Part shown: positions 17,137 to 25,313 of the stretch, piece by piece
How positions within the stretch are numbered: the stretch's first letter is position 1
How the letters are laid out: the number at the start of each line of letters is the position of its first letter
Notes under the pieces: model-generated
Databases searched by the model: none
What the model saw: the letters and a program-made list of their open reading frames with translations, nothing else
What the model was told of the DNA's origin: nothing
From: Sphingomonas beigongshangi
GTDB lineage: Bacteria; Pseudomonadota; Alphaproteobacteria; Sphingomonadales; Sphingomonadaceae
Length of the DNA stretch: 64,000 nt
Direction: 5' to 3'
NCBI RefSeq assembly: GCF_016820445.1
Contig: NZ_JADHDT010000009.1
Coordinates: 1 to 64,000 of the forward strand
Translations under genes and position numbers: made by a program

Positions 17137-18492
17137 TTACAGTCCCTCGCCGCCGACCCAGTGCGCATTGGACAGTTTGCGCGCGACGCTCCACGTCTGC
17201 GTCCGGATGTCGGGCACCGCGACAATTTCCCAGAATGCGCCACGGGTCATCGGCCCGAGGGCGTAGAGCCAGTCGTTGGCACGTCCGTCCCGCGCGATCG
17301 TGCGCGCCGCCTCGTCCACATCGATGCCGAGATGCGCGATATCCGCCCGGATCGTGCCGCGATCCGCCAGCCGGCGCAGCAACGGCTCGGTGGTGCGTGA
17401 CAGGTCGCCCTGCGGGCCGGTGCAGTTGACGATGCGCTGGACAACGAGCGTCTCCGGCATATCCGCCCCCCGGGGGCGCCAGCGCACCGCGACGCCGCCT
17501 GCATCCTCGACGAAATCGAGCGTCTTGCCCGCGGCCACGATCAGGCGGCCTTCGTCCTGCATCGCACGCAAACGCGCATGGACAGCCGGTGCCAGCCGGT
17601 GGCGATGGACGTCCCACCAGGGGCGCAGATGGCGCAGGAAGCGCGCGCGCTCCGCTTCGCTCGCATTGGCCCACATGCCCTGCGTGAACGGGCGCAGTTC
17701 GTCGACCGCCTGGCGCCATCCGACCGCATGGCCCTTGGTCCGCACCGAAGCGACGAGACCGGAAGCCACCGTCGCAGGACGCTCGCGCAGCCGGTCCGGA
17801 TTGGGGGCGGGCGCGGCATGCTCGCGAGGCACCAGCCCCCGGCGCGACAGCGCGACGATACGCCCGCGGAAACCGCGCGCCTCCAACATCAGCGCGACGT
17901 CGACCATCGTCAGGCCGGTACCGATGATCAGGACGGTATCGTCGTCGCCAAGCGCGTCCGCGACATCGGCTGCCCAGGGATCGTTGCGATAGAGCGAGGC
18001 GGGCAGGGCGTTTGGATCGAAACCGGGCGGATCGTGCGGCGGCAGATTGCCGACCGCCAATACCGCCGCATCCGCGGCGATGCGCCGCCCATCGTCCAGG
18101 CAGAGGCACGCGCCGTTGCCGTCCGCGACCACGTCGCTCACTGCGCCGCCTATTACGGTCAGCCGCGAGCCAGCGCTTTGCCGCGCGGCATCGAGCAGGT
18201 CGCGCAGATAGGCGCCATAGGTGACGCGCGGTACGAACGTGCCCGCCGCGTCCGCGATACCCTTGCCCGCCAGCCACCGCACGAAATGATCCGGCTCGTC
18301 CGGAAAGGCGCTCATGTTCCCCGCCCGCACGTTGAGCACATGGCTCGGATGCGCGGCGCCATAGGCGATGCCGAGGCCGGGCACCGGCGCCCGCTCGACC
18401 AGGGTGGCGCGAGGCCCGTCGTGGCGTAGCAGGTTGATCGCCTGCAGCGTGCCCGAGAAGCCCGCGCCGACGATTGCGACATGGCGGATCAT
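17137..18492 (-). CDS. FAD/NAD(P)-binding protein (HydN/monooxygenase-like)
   Basis: 451-residue flavoprotein-like oxidoreductase. The N-terminal Rossmann motif GAGFSGTLQAINLL binds FAD, followed by HVLNVRAGNMSAFPDEPDHF, which is typical of the NAD_binding_9 family. A second Rossmann motif, VLIIGTGLTMVDVALML, would bind NAD(P). INCTGPQGDLSR near residue 360 is the third conserved FAD-contact motif (ATG-like). The substrate is unknown. It lies 62 bases upstream of the histidine kinase on the same strand, so co-transcription is possible. Confidence 0.82.
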   Translation of the reverse strand: MIRHVAIVGAGFSGTLQAINLLRHDGPRATLVERAPVPGLGIAYGAAHPSHVLNVRAGNMSAFPDEPDHFVRWLAGKGIADAAGTFVPRVTYGAYLRDLLDAARQSAGSRLTVIGGAVSDVVADGNGACLCLDDGRRIAADAAVLAVGNLPPHDPPGFDPNALPASLYRNDPWAADVADALGDDDTVLIIGTGLTMVDVALMLEARGFRGRIVALSRRGLVPREHAAPAPNPDRLRERPATVASGLVASVRTKGHAVGWRQAVDELRPFTQGMWANASEAERARFLRHLRPWWDVHRHRLAPAVHARLRAMQDEGRLIVAAGKTLDFVEDAGGVAVRWRPRGADMPETLVVQRIVNCTGPQGDLSRTTEPLLRRLADRGTIRADIAHLGIDVDEAARTIARDGRANDWLYALGPMTRGAFWEIVAVPDIRTQTWSVARKLSNAHWVGGEGL

Positions 18493-18506
18493 GCCGGCGC
18501 GTCTAC

Positions 18507-18782
18507 TCAGATTTCGTAGGAGAGGCAGCCCCTCGCGGCATTTTCCGCCTCTATCGCGGCATGCGTGCGCCCGTGCATCTGCGCGTGGAGGCGGCGAACC
18601 GTGGCGCTGCCCGTGGTCGTGAACAGCGCCGGCACAAGCCCGTGAACGATGCAGGCGATCCCGCCGCCGATCATTGCGCCGCCGAAGCGAAACGCGGTCG
18701 CCGCATGCGCGCGATAGCTTTCACCGACGTGGCGTGGATGCGCGACAAAGGTCGCCTCGATGATCTGGGGCAGGGATCGCAT
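18507..18782 (-). CDS. DUF6356 family protein
   Basis: 91-residue protein with conserved HPRHVGESYRAHAATAFRFG and a hydrophobic stretch GGAMIGGGIACIVHGLVPAL, probably one or two membrane-associated helices, followed by TTGSATVRRLHAQM. This pattern matches the DUF6356 family often seen in sphingomonads; the function is unknown. It sits 14 bases upstream of the FAD-binding protein on the same strand, suggesting an operon. Confidence 0.75.
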   Translation of the reverse strand: MRSLPQIIEATFVAHPRHVGESYRAHAATAFRFGGAMIGGGIACIVHGLVPALFTTTGSATVRRLHAQMHGRTHAAIEAENAARGCLSYEI

Positions 18783-19461
18783 TGGTCGGTCACCTCCGGG
18801 GCCGGTCAGGTTACGATCCCCTGCGCCGGTCCGGCAAGTGGCAAGGACTGCGGCCTGACCCGTCGCGAGCCCTGCCCATCGTCACCGGCGCTGGCTTCCC
18901 CAACAGATATACCGGCCCGAGAGCTATATGCGCCCAAGAGCTATCCCGATTGCGTCGACGCGTCCGGCCCCGGCGACGTTCCGCTTCGCCGCGTGCCGAA
19001 CGCAAAGCAGTCGAATTCTCGATCTGCACGGACGAACCGATCGGTCGCCGACGGCGCTATCGCCCCGTGTCGTCTGGACCCGGATGTTCCGTTACAGGGC
19101 CGCGCCGAATGGGGGAGGGCGGATGTTTCATTTCGGAACAAGGCTGAACCCGAAGCGTAGTCGCTTTGCCTCAACGGCCCGGAGTGGCGCTCCGCTTTTC
19201 CCTTTCGCAGAGCGCCACTTCCTTGATCAGCGTGTCGCCTCGAACCTTGCGTGATCTCTGCCATTCGCCGGCCGATCGGTCATGTCCGGATTCCGGCGGC
19301 ACGCCATGAATGCGTCGATCGACCGGGCCGAGCATATCTGAGGTCTGCCCATAGCCGCACGCCCGCTCCAGACGTATCGGCCGCGAGCATGTCGCGCGAA
19401 GCGGTGGCAGTGCCCGGTCGTCGCCGATCATGGCGCAGGATCCACGCCCTGATCGAGAGGC
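18783..19461. other. Intergenic region without a supported gene
   Basis: About 680 bases. Overlapping open frames exist on both strands, but none has a good start context or a familiar motif. The only structure noticed is an inverted repeat at 19183-19219, annotated separately. Confidence 0.4.
19183..19219. terminator. Inverted repeat, possible transcription terminator
   Basis: AGTGGCGCTC (19183-19192) is the exact complement of GAGCGCCACT (19210-19219), separated by a 17-base pyrimidine-rich loop. The stem is strong, but no clear T run follows on either strand, so a terminator role is only a suggestion. Confidence 0.35.
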
Positions 19462-19689
19462 TCAACTGGGGTGCGCTTCGCTTTCCGCCGCAGCGGGCGT
19501 ATCGTCGACCGGCATGATCGGGGCAGCGGTCTCGGAGCCGAGGACGGTGCCGGACTTGCTCTCGGCTTCCTCCAGCAACCGCATCTGCTCATAAGCGACC
19601 TCGAGATCGGCTGGCCCGGACCCGGTCGGCTGCATGGGCAGATCCCCGAAATCGCCGCGATCGTGGGTGGGTTCGTTCGGATTGGGCAT
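19462..19689 (-). CDS. Small acidic hypothetical protein
   Basis: 75-residue protein, acidic and rich in Pro, Glu and Ala, probably disordered, with no membrane segment. A clean AGGAG lies six bases before the ATG on the minus strand, which supports translation. The sequence has LEVAYEQMRLLEEAESKSG in the middle, a likely short helix. No family was recognised. Confidence 0.55.
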   Translation of the reverse strand: MPNPNEPTHDRGDFGDLPMQPTGSGPADLEVAYEQMRLLEEAESKSGTVLGSETAAPIMPVDDTPAAAESEAHPS

Positions 19690-19957
19690 GTCGTGCTCCT
19701 GCGGACGTCAGAACAGCATCAACGCACGGCAATCCATTCGGCTCAGGAAGAAATCTTCCGGCCGGGACTTCTCCCGCATTTTGGAACTGGCCTGGACGAA
19801 GGGGGGACGGAGGGCGTGAGGCGACCGTACATCTTTACTGGATGACCCGCGACGGAATGGCCCTAGCGGTGGTTCGGCTCGCGGATGCTGTCGACGGAGG
19901 TCTCGATTGGCGCATCTTCGGCAAGCGACGTGCCGGCCAGCCAAGGCCGCAGAGGCG

Positions 19958-20053
19958 TCAGTTCGTCTGCCGCAAGCTCAAGGCACCGAAGCCAGCCACC
20001 GCGACGGCGGACAGCGCAACCCAGATAACCAGAATCTTGCCCACGAACATCAT
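19958..20053 (-). CDS. Very small single-pass membrane protein
   Basis: A 31-residue open frame: MMFVGKILVIWVALSAVAVA, then GFGALSLRQTN. One hydrophobic helix covers most of it, with a positively charged end. GAGGGAAGCGGGAC precedes the ATG on the minus strand and is a plausible ribosome binding site. Either of the two adjacent ATGs could be used. Such tiny membrane proteins are often missed by gene callers; the function is unknown. Confidence 0.45.
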   Translation of the reverse strand: MMFVGKILVIWVALSAVAVAGFGALSLRQTN

Positions 20054-20400
20054 GTCCCGCTTCCCTCGACCATGCCACCCCCCGGCGGACTTTCGAGGGC
20101 ACAGTATGGTAAATTTTGACGGCTAGGCAAGGCAGTTGCACTGGCCTTCCATCAATTTGGATGCAATTGTCTCAAGCCTGCCTGGTCCGCCGTATCGTCG
20201 CCACGCTCCGTCGCGCCGCCCGCCGCGTCGTGGGCGAGCGGGTTTGACGGTGAGCGGCGTGCGCTGCGCCGACCGAATGGCAGCCGCGTCTGCACGATCG
20301 TCTTCGCGCGCAACGTCCACGCCATGTCCGACGGGGTCGGCCCCATTGCCGCACCGGTGGTTTGCAAGGGCGCGATAGGCCGGCAATCCGGCGCGCCGCT
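20054..20400. other. Gene-free intergenic stretch
   Basis: About 350 bases upstream of the small membrane protein gene and downstream of the winged-helix gene. No coding or RNA feature was recognised. Confidence 0.35.
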
Positions 20401-20757
20401 CTATTCGTGCTTTGACTCGGAAAACGTCCAGCGTAGCCCGGAGCCGCGCACACGCTCGATGGGGCAGGGATAGGGCGACGCGTCGAAGATGCGGCGAGCT
20501 TCATAGAGTGCGACGTCGATCAGCCGCGCGGATCGCGCCGCGCCTGATCCCAGGCGGTCCGCGAGGACGTCGAAGCTCAACGTGCGTCCGCGTACTTGCA
20601 TCAGGCTTCCCAGAACTTCGCGGACCTGGGGCCGGCATTGTACGGGTTGGCCATCGATGCAGAAGGCGGGTGTGGTCGGATCATAGGAAAACGGCCCGTC
20701 GACGACGGGCTGCTCCCGTCGAAGATTATAGCCGCAACTAGGGCAGATACAGGTCAA
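20401..20757 (-). CDS. Zinc-ribbon plus winged-helix DNA-binding protein
   Basis: 118-residue protein. The N-terminus has CICPSCGYNLRRE, a single CxxC pair typical of a small zinc ribbon, with a further Cys in FCIDGQPVQC. The rest resembles the OmpR-type winged helix found in response-regulator outputs: LGSLMQVRGRTLSFDVLADR, then LIDVALYEARRIFDAS and RGSGLRWTF, the wing. There is no receiver domain. The start is TTG at 20757, because a TAG stands in the same frame two codons upstream. It could be a stand-alone transcription factor; the target is unknown. Confidence 0.6.
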   Translation of the reverse strand: MTCICPSCGYNLRREQPVVDGPFSYDPTTPAFCIDGQPVQCRPQVREVLGSLMQVRGRTLSFDVLADRLGSGAARSARLIDVALYEARRIFDASPYPCPIERVRGSGLRWTFSESKHE

Positions 20758-21061
20758 GGTAGGCTACTCGTACGCAGGAACAGCGGTGGCGCTATGCCGT
20801 CTCGTGTCTCGGGTACCGATTGCGTCGCGCGTCAAGCGCACTGCGGTGAACGGCCATTGATCGCCGGACGACCCGTATCGAAATGGACCGGTTCGTGCGT
20901 CGAGAGCGATATCGCTGGACGATCGCCCGCTGCTCGCGGCGTGGCAGCGGCCCTCCGCATCCCCGCCGATCGGGTGTGCGGTACGGCAAGTCCGTCCCGG
21001 CTCGTGACATGCCGGACGGGGGAGCGCATAGCAGCGAAAAATGCGACAATCGGGGGATGAC
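20758..21061. other. Intergenic region between divergent genes
   Basis: About 300 bases between the minus-strand winged-helix gene and the plus-strand peptidase gene. It should contain both promoters. No specific promoter or operator was identified. Confidence 0.35.
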
Positions 21062-22393
21062 ATGAGGCGCGCAATCATTCTGGCGCTGGCACTGATGACG
21101 GCGGGCGGCGTCGCGCAGGCGCGGAGCGACGTCAGCCCCGCGCGTGTGCGGGCGCATCTCGACTTTCTCGCGGGACCGGAATTGCGGGGCCGCGGCAGCG
21201 CGACACCGGACGAAGCGGTCGCGGCTGCCTATGTCGCATCGCAACTGCAAAGCTATGGCCTGCAGCGCGCGCCAGGGATGACCGGCTTCCTGCAGCGGAT
21301 ACCGGTGCTGCGCCAGGTACAGGCAGCACCGGCAGAGCTTCTGATCGACGGTGTCGCGGCAAGCGACGTCACGCTGCTACGCGGTGCCGGCGGCGTGTGG
21401 GGTGGCAAGGTCGCCGTGCTCGGGCATGTCGCACCCGGCACGAAGGCGTCGGTGCTGGTCGTGCCCGATGCCGCCGCGCCACGTGGCGACATCGCGAAAA
21501 CACGGACCGACCTCGGCGCCAGTGTCACGATCGTCGCGGCGGACGCGAATAGCCGGCGGGCCACCGAAGCGAGCGGCGGCCGGCCCAGCCTGCCGATGTC
21601 CTTTGCCGACGAGGTTCCTGGCGCGCGCAACGCGACGGTCGCGGTCGGCCCTGCGACGATGGCGCGCCTGCAGCGGCAAGGCGCCACGGCCGTCCTGTCG
21701 ATCCCCTTCACCCTGTCCCACGACGTGACGACCAATGCCATCGCCTACCTTCCGGGGCGTGATCCCGCGGCGGGCGTGCTGCTGCTCACCGCCCATCTCG
21801 ACCATCTCGGGGTCGGTGCGGACGGGACGATCTGGCCGGGGGCGAACGACGATGCGTCGGGTACCGTGGCACTGCTCGAGATCGCGCGCGCGATGGCCTC
21901 GGGCAAGGCGCCGCGACGCGGCATCCTGTTCGTCGCTTATGGATCCGAGGAACGCGGCGGCTTCGGTTCGCGCTGGTTTGGCGACCATCCCCCCGTTCCG
22001 CTCAGCCAGATCGCCGCGAACATCGAATTCGAGATGATTGGGGCCCGCGTGCCGAAACTGGCGGCGGACCGCCTGATGATGACCGGGTACGAGCGATCGG
22101 ATCTGGGCGCGGCCTTGCGTGCGCATGGGGCACTCGTCGACGCCGATCCCTATCCCGAACAGCATTATTTCCAGCGTTCGGACAATTACGCGCTCGCGCT
22201 CCGCGGCGTCGTTGCGCATACCGTTTCAGGGTACGGCGAAGTCGATACCTATCATACGCCGCTGGACACGCCGGATCGTATCGACGGAGCGTTCATGGTG
22301 CGGGCGATCGAGTCGCTGATGAAGCCGATCCGCTGGCTTGCCGACAGCCGCTTCACTCCGACATGGGCAAAGGGAGGCCGTCCTACCGAATGA
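21062..22393 (+). CDS. Secreted M28-family zinc peptidase
   Basis: 443-residue exported aminopeptidase-like enzyme. MRRAIILALALMTAGGVAQA is a signal peptide. A PA-like insert covers about residues 80-220. The M28 dizinc site is complete: His245 in LLTAHLDHLG, Asp264 in GANDDASG, catalytic Glu297 and metal-binding Glu298 in YGSEERGGFG, and the C-terminal His in VDTYHTPLDTPD. It would remove N-terminal residues from peptides in the periplasm or outside the cell. An in-frame start seven codons earlier lacks the signal-peptide start, so ATG 21062 was chosen. Confidence 0.9.
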   Translation: MRRAIILALALMTAGGVAQARSDVSPARVRAHLDFLAGPELRGRGSATPDEAVAAAYVASQLQSYGLQRAPGMTGFLQRIPVLRQVQAAPAELLIDGVAASDVTLLRGAGGVWGGKVAVLGHVAPGTKASVLVVPDAAAPRGDIAKTRTDLGASVTIVAADANSRRATEASGGRPSLPMSFADEVPGARNATVAVGPATMARLQRQGATAVLSIPFTLSHDVTTNAIAYLPGRDPAAGVLLLTAHLDHLGVGADGTIWPGANDDASGTVALLEIARAMASGKAPRRGILFVAYGSEERGGFGSRWFGDHPPVPLSQIAANIEFEMIGARVPKLAADRLMMTGYERSDLGAALRAHGALVDADPYPEQHYFQRSDNYALALRGVVAHTVSGYGEVDTYHTPLDTPDRIDGAFMVRAIESLMKPIRWLADSRFTPTWAKGGRPTE

Positions 22394-22561
22394 CGCCCGG
22401 CCACTGGGATAGAGCAGCGCCGTCTCACCGCTAGCGGGTCGTCCGGCGGATGGGTGCACAAAGGCACCATTCTGAAAAATATGCTGCAAACGGTTGAGAA
22501 TCTCCGATAGTTCCGATACGGCTTCATCTACGGATCATGTAGTGAGTCGGTGGAGGTCGCG

Positions 22562-22819
22562 ATGATCGCGCACAACCACCATCAGCAGCGTGCGGTACAG
22601 GAAAATGACATGCGGGCGTTCGCGGCTGCTCCAGTCGCGCAGCTGCACGAGGTCATGCTTCGCTACCATATCGAAAAATGTCGCACCCTGACCGATGGTG
22701 ATAGTCATTGCTTGCACTGCAGCGTCGCGCGAGCCTGCGTACGCCACCACATGGGGCTGGCCGCCGGTCACATCGTGTCGGTCGTCGACTTGGTCGAGCG
22801 GAGCTCGAGCACCGATTGA
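22562..22819 (+). CDS. Small Cys/His-containing hypothetical protein
   Basis: 85-residue protein preceded by GGAGG five bases before ATG 22562, a strong ribosome binding site. It starts MIAHNHHQQRAVQENDM and carries a cluster CHC-type region: EKCRTLTDGDSHCLHCSVAR followed by ACVRHHM, which could bind metal. No family recognised. Codon use looks coding, and the start context is the best support. Confidence 0.5.
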   Translation: MIAHNHHQQRAVQENDMRAFAAAPVAQLHEVMLRYHIEKCRTLTDGDSHCLHCSVARACVRHHMGLAAGHIVSVVDLVERSSSTD

Positions 22820-22889
22820 TCGCGGCAGACGGCGAGCGCTGGGCCCTTCACTGATGGCAGTAAAAACGGGGCGGGGCCGGATCAGCCGG

Positions 22890-22980
22890 TGGCGGAGCGG
22901 GAGGGATTCGAACCCTCGATACGGTTTTGCCGTATACTCACTTTCCAGGCGAGCGCCTTCGACCACTCGGCCACCGCTCC
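22890..22980 (-). tRNA. tRNA-Ser(GGA)
   Basis: Minus-strand class II tRNA of 91 nt with a long variable arm. The acceptor GGAGCGG pairs with CCGCTCC, followed by discriminator G and encoded CCA. The anticodon stem CTCGC/GTGAG encloses loop CTGGAAA (anticodon GGA). The variable arm contains TACGG/CCGTA, and the T arm has TTCGAAT. Confidence 0.95.
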
Positions 22981-23071
22981 GCATCTTCCCGGAAGGATGC
23001 GCGCCTAGCGGTTCGCGGGGCGGTTCGCAAGGCGATTGCGTATCGCGCGCCACCGCGCCAGTCTGCGCCGC

Positions 23072-23953
23072 ATGACCAGCCTTGCCGCGCTCGCCGCCGT
23101 CGCCCTGTCCGCAGCCGCTCCGCTCGCGCCGATCCAGGTCGCGCCGCCGCCGGCCGCGCCCCTGCCGTCCGATCCGCTGCCGGCGGACTGGCGGACGATC
23201 CCGGACGACGAATTGCTGATCGTCACGCTCGCCACCGGCAGGCAGGTCGTCATCCGCCTGGCGCCCCATCTGGCTCCCGCGCATGTCGCCAACATCCGCG
23301 CGCTGGCGAGGGCGCGCTGGTGGGACGGCACCAGCGTCTATCGCGTGCAGGAGAATTGGGTGACGCAATGGGGCGACGCGACCGAGAAGAAGCCGCTGCC
23401 CCCCGGCATTACGGACAGTCCCGCAGCGGAGTTCGACATCGCCAGCTTCGCGCCTGCGGTGCGAATGCGGCGGCCGGACAGCTATTCCACCGCTTCCGGG
23501 ATCACCGCCGACGGCTGGCCGGTGGCGACCGACGGCAAGGCGGCGTGGCTGACGCATTGCTACGGCATGGTCGGCGTCGCCCGCAACGACCTGCCGAGCA
23601 CGGGCAGCGGCGCGGAGCTTTTCACGCCGATCGGCCAGTCAGCGCGGCGGCTGGACCGCAATTACACGGTCGTCGGCCGCATCGTCGAGGGCATGCAATA
23701 TCTGTCGGGCCTGCCGCGCAGCGATGCGCCGATGGGCATGTACGACAAGGACAGCGAACGCGTGCCGATCGTCTCCGTGCGTCTGGCGAGCGACCTGCCA
23801 GCTGCGGAGCGACCCCATTTCCAGTATCGCGCCGCCGACAATCCTCGCTTCGCCGCCGCCGTGGCCCGGCGCGAGGTTCCGCCGCCGCCGCTGGTATCGC
23901 TGGGCGGCGCGGCGGTATGCGACGTGCTGCCCGTGGTGCGGCGCGCGCCCTAA
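23072..23953 (+). CDS. Periplasmic cyclophilin-type peptidyl-prolyl isomerase
   Basis: 293-residue protein with a signal peptide (MTSLAALAAVALSAAAPLAP), a proline-rich linker and a cyclophilin domain. The domain begins LIVTLATGRQVVIRLAPHLA and has ARARWWDGTSVYRVQENWV, THCYGMVGVARN and FTPIGQSARRLDRNYTVVGR. It would catalyse proline isomerisation during folding of exported proteins. The domain carries insertions compared with PpiA, including an LPPGITDSPAAEFD loop. The ATG at 23072 is chosen because the signal peptide follows at once. The 3' end of this gene is copied downstream (24158-24210). Confidence 0.87.
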   Translation: MTSLAALAAVALSAAAPLAPIQVAPPPAAPLPSDPLPADWRTIPDDELLIVTLATGRQVVIRLAPHLAPAHVANIRALARARWWDGTSVYRVQENWVTQWGDATEKKPLPPGITDSPAAEFDIASFAPAVRMRRPDSYSTASGITADGWPVATDGKAAWLTHCYGMVGVARNDLPSTGSGAELFTPIGQSARRLDRNYTVVGRIVEGMQYLSGLPRSDAPMGMYDKDSERVPIVSVRLASDLPAAERPHFQYRAADNPRFAAAVARREVPPPPLVSLGGAAVCDVLPVVRRAP

Positions 23954-24015
23954 CGTGCGATCCAGCAACGCTGAAGGGCCGATACCGCTTCCACGCACGT
24001 GATCAAACGCTGGGG
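23954..24015. repeat. Dispersed intergenic repeat, copy 1
   Basis: Begins CGTGCGATCCAGCAACGCT and ends CCACGCACGTGATCAAACGC. A clearly related copy lies 20.7 kb away at 44623-44692, also just after a gene stop codon. The flanks ACGTGCG and CGCACGT are inverted, so the transcript could fold. The surrounding bases between the conserved blocks differ. Confidence 0.55.
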
Positions 24016-24018
24016 CGG

Positions 24019-24350
24019 CTGGCGGTGTAAGGGCCTGAGGGGGAGGCGGCGCGGGTCCAAGCCTGGTGACCTGACGCTGAGCGAGGCCGCAGCGAGAGAC
24101 GCGCCGCGTTCAATTTTTCCGGTCCGGTCCCGTCGGGGGCTGCGTCATGCCGCCGATTGGGCGGCGCGGCGATGTGCGACGTGCTGCCCGCCGTGCGGCG
24201 CGCACCCTGAGGCGCCTGGCGGTGTAAGGGCCTGAGGGGAGGCGGAGCAGGCCAGGCCTGGTGACATGACGCTGAGCGAGGCCGCAGCGAGAGACGCGCC
24301 GCGCTCGATGTCTCCGGGCCGGTCCCGTCTGGGGCTGCGCCATGCCGCCG
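24019..24350. repeat. Imperfect tandem duplication downstream of the cyclophilin gene
   Basis: The block starting CTGGCGGTGTAAGGGCCTGA occurs at 24019 and again at 24216, a 197-base period. It includes GACGCTGAGCGAGGCCGCAG and the following AGAGACGCGCCGCG in both copies with few differences. Between them (24158-24210) lies a second copy of the last 50 bases of the cyclophilin gene, ending in TGA rather than TAA. The remaining bases to 24686 contain no supported gene. Confidence 0.65.
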
Positions 24351-24686
24351 ATCCGGATCGGGTTCGACGCTCGATACGGGCCGGGCCCGTATCCAAGGTA
24401 TCGGGTCAGCCGTTGCAGGAGCTTCGTCGAATGGCGTCAGATGGCCCCGTCCGGGAAGCGTGGGCCGACCGACGGGTATCCGGATGCCCAAAGGTCACAA
24501 AGGTCGCAGTGTTTAAGGGCCCCGTCTGCCGGTCACGCGCCGCTGCCGGGCGGCGCACGCCATCCGGCAGCCGTCTCGACCGCGGAGCGATGACCGATGA
24601 GAATGAGCGGGCAGCATACCGCTTCGCCCACCATAGCACTTAGGCCCATCCGTAGGAAAACGAAGATGGATCCGCTTCGGCTGTAA

Positions 24687-25313
24687 TTAGCCCTGCGAGA
24701 CCCAGGCCGCCACGTCCGCCGCGACCTGGTTCGCGGCCTGGCTGAGGCCGGTACCGGCGCTGGCGGCGTCGATCGTGGCGACGGGGACGCGGGCCTCGAA
24801 CCGGCGCTTTTCCACTGTCGTCTTGCCCGCGCGGGTCAGCGCGGCATCATAGACGACGACCGCCTGGCGCTGGCCGGCGTCGAAGCCGAACTGGCGCAGC
24901 TCACCGGCGAGCGTCGCGCTGGGATCACCGACCGACTGGATGCTGGACAGCACGACCATGTTGCCGCGCGTCGTCACCGCATCGGAGAGGAGGCGGGCGA
25001 AGAGCCGCGACGGCGGTTCGGACCATTGCGCGTTCTTGACGTAGGCGACTTCAGTCGGCGTCGTCCACACCGGCACGCGCGCCGTCGCGATCGCCGCCGG
25101 GCTGGTCGGCACCTGGATGACGATCGAACGCGCCTTGGCCGAATCCTGCACCGCCCCCTGGGCGGGCGCATAGTCCGACTGGAGCGTCAGCAACTGGGGC
25201 GGCGGCTTCGCACCGAAGCTGATGCAGCCGGCGAGCGGCAGTGCGGCGGCGACCGCGAGGAGCAGGCCGGAACGGCGCGCGGGGCGTGTTGGGTGCGTCT
25301 GCATGGCGGTCAC
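24687..25313 (-). CDS. ABC-type transport auxiliary lipoprotein (PqiC/YmbA-like)
   Basis: 208-residue lipoprotein with signal sequence and lipobox (LLLAVAAALPLAGC), followed by a domain beginning IVIQVPTSPAAIATARVPVW and VKNAQWSEPPSRLFARLLSD, typical of the auxiliary component of MCE transport systems. It probably sits in the outer membrane and cooperates with the MlaD-type protein in moving phospholipids. The annotated start is GTG 25313, which overlaps the mlaD stop (GTGA); ATG 25304 is an alternative. It is the last gene of the mlaE-mlaF-mlaD operon. Confidence 0.87.
   Translation of the reverse strand: MTAMQTHPTRPARRSGLLLAVAAALPLAGCISFGAKPPPQLLTLQSDYAPAQGAVQDSAKARSIVIQVPTSPAAIATARVPVWTTPTEVAYVKNAQWSEPPSRLFARLLSDAVTTRGNMVVLSSIQSVGDPSATLAGELRQFGFDAGQRQAVVVYDAALTRAGKTTVEKRRFEARVPVATIDAASAGTGLSQAANQVAADVAAWVSQG

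Noticed and set aside
17075-18277. N-terminal extension of the histidine kinase
   Set aside because: The frame is open for 401 more codons, but this part overlaps the FAD-binding gene in another frame and has shadow composition. The PAS-like domain begins right after ATG 17074.
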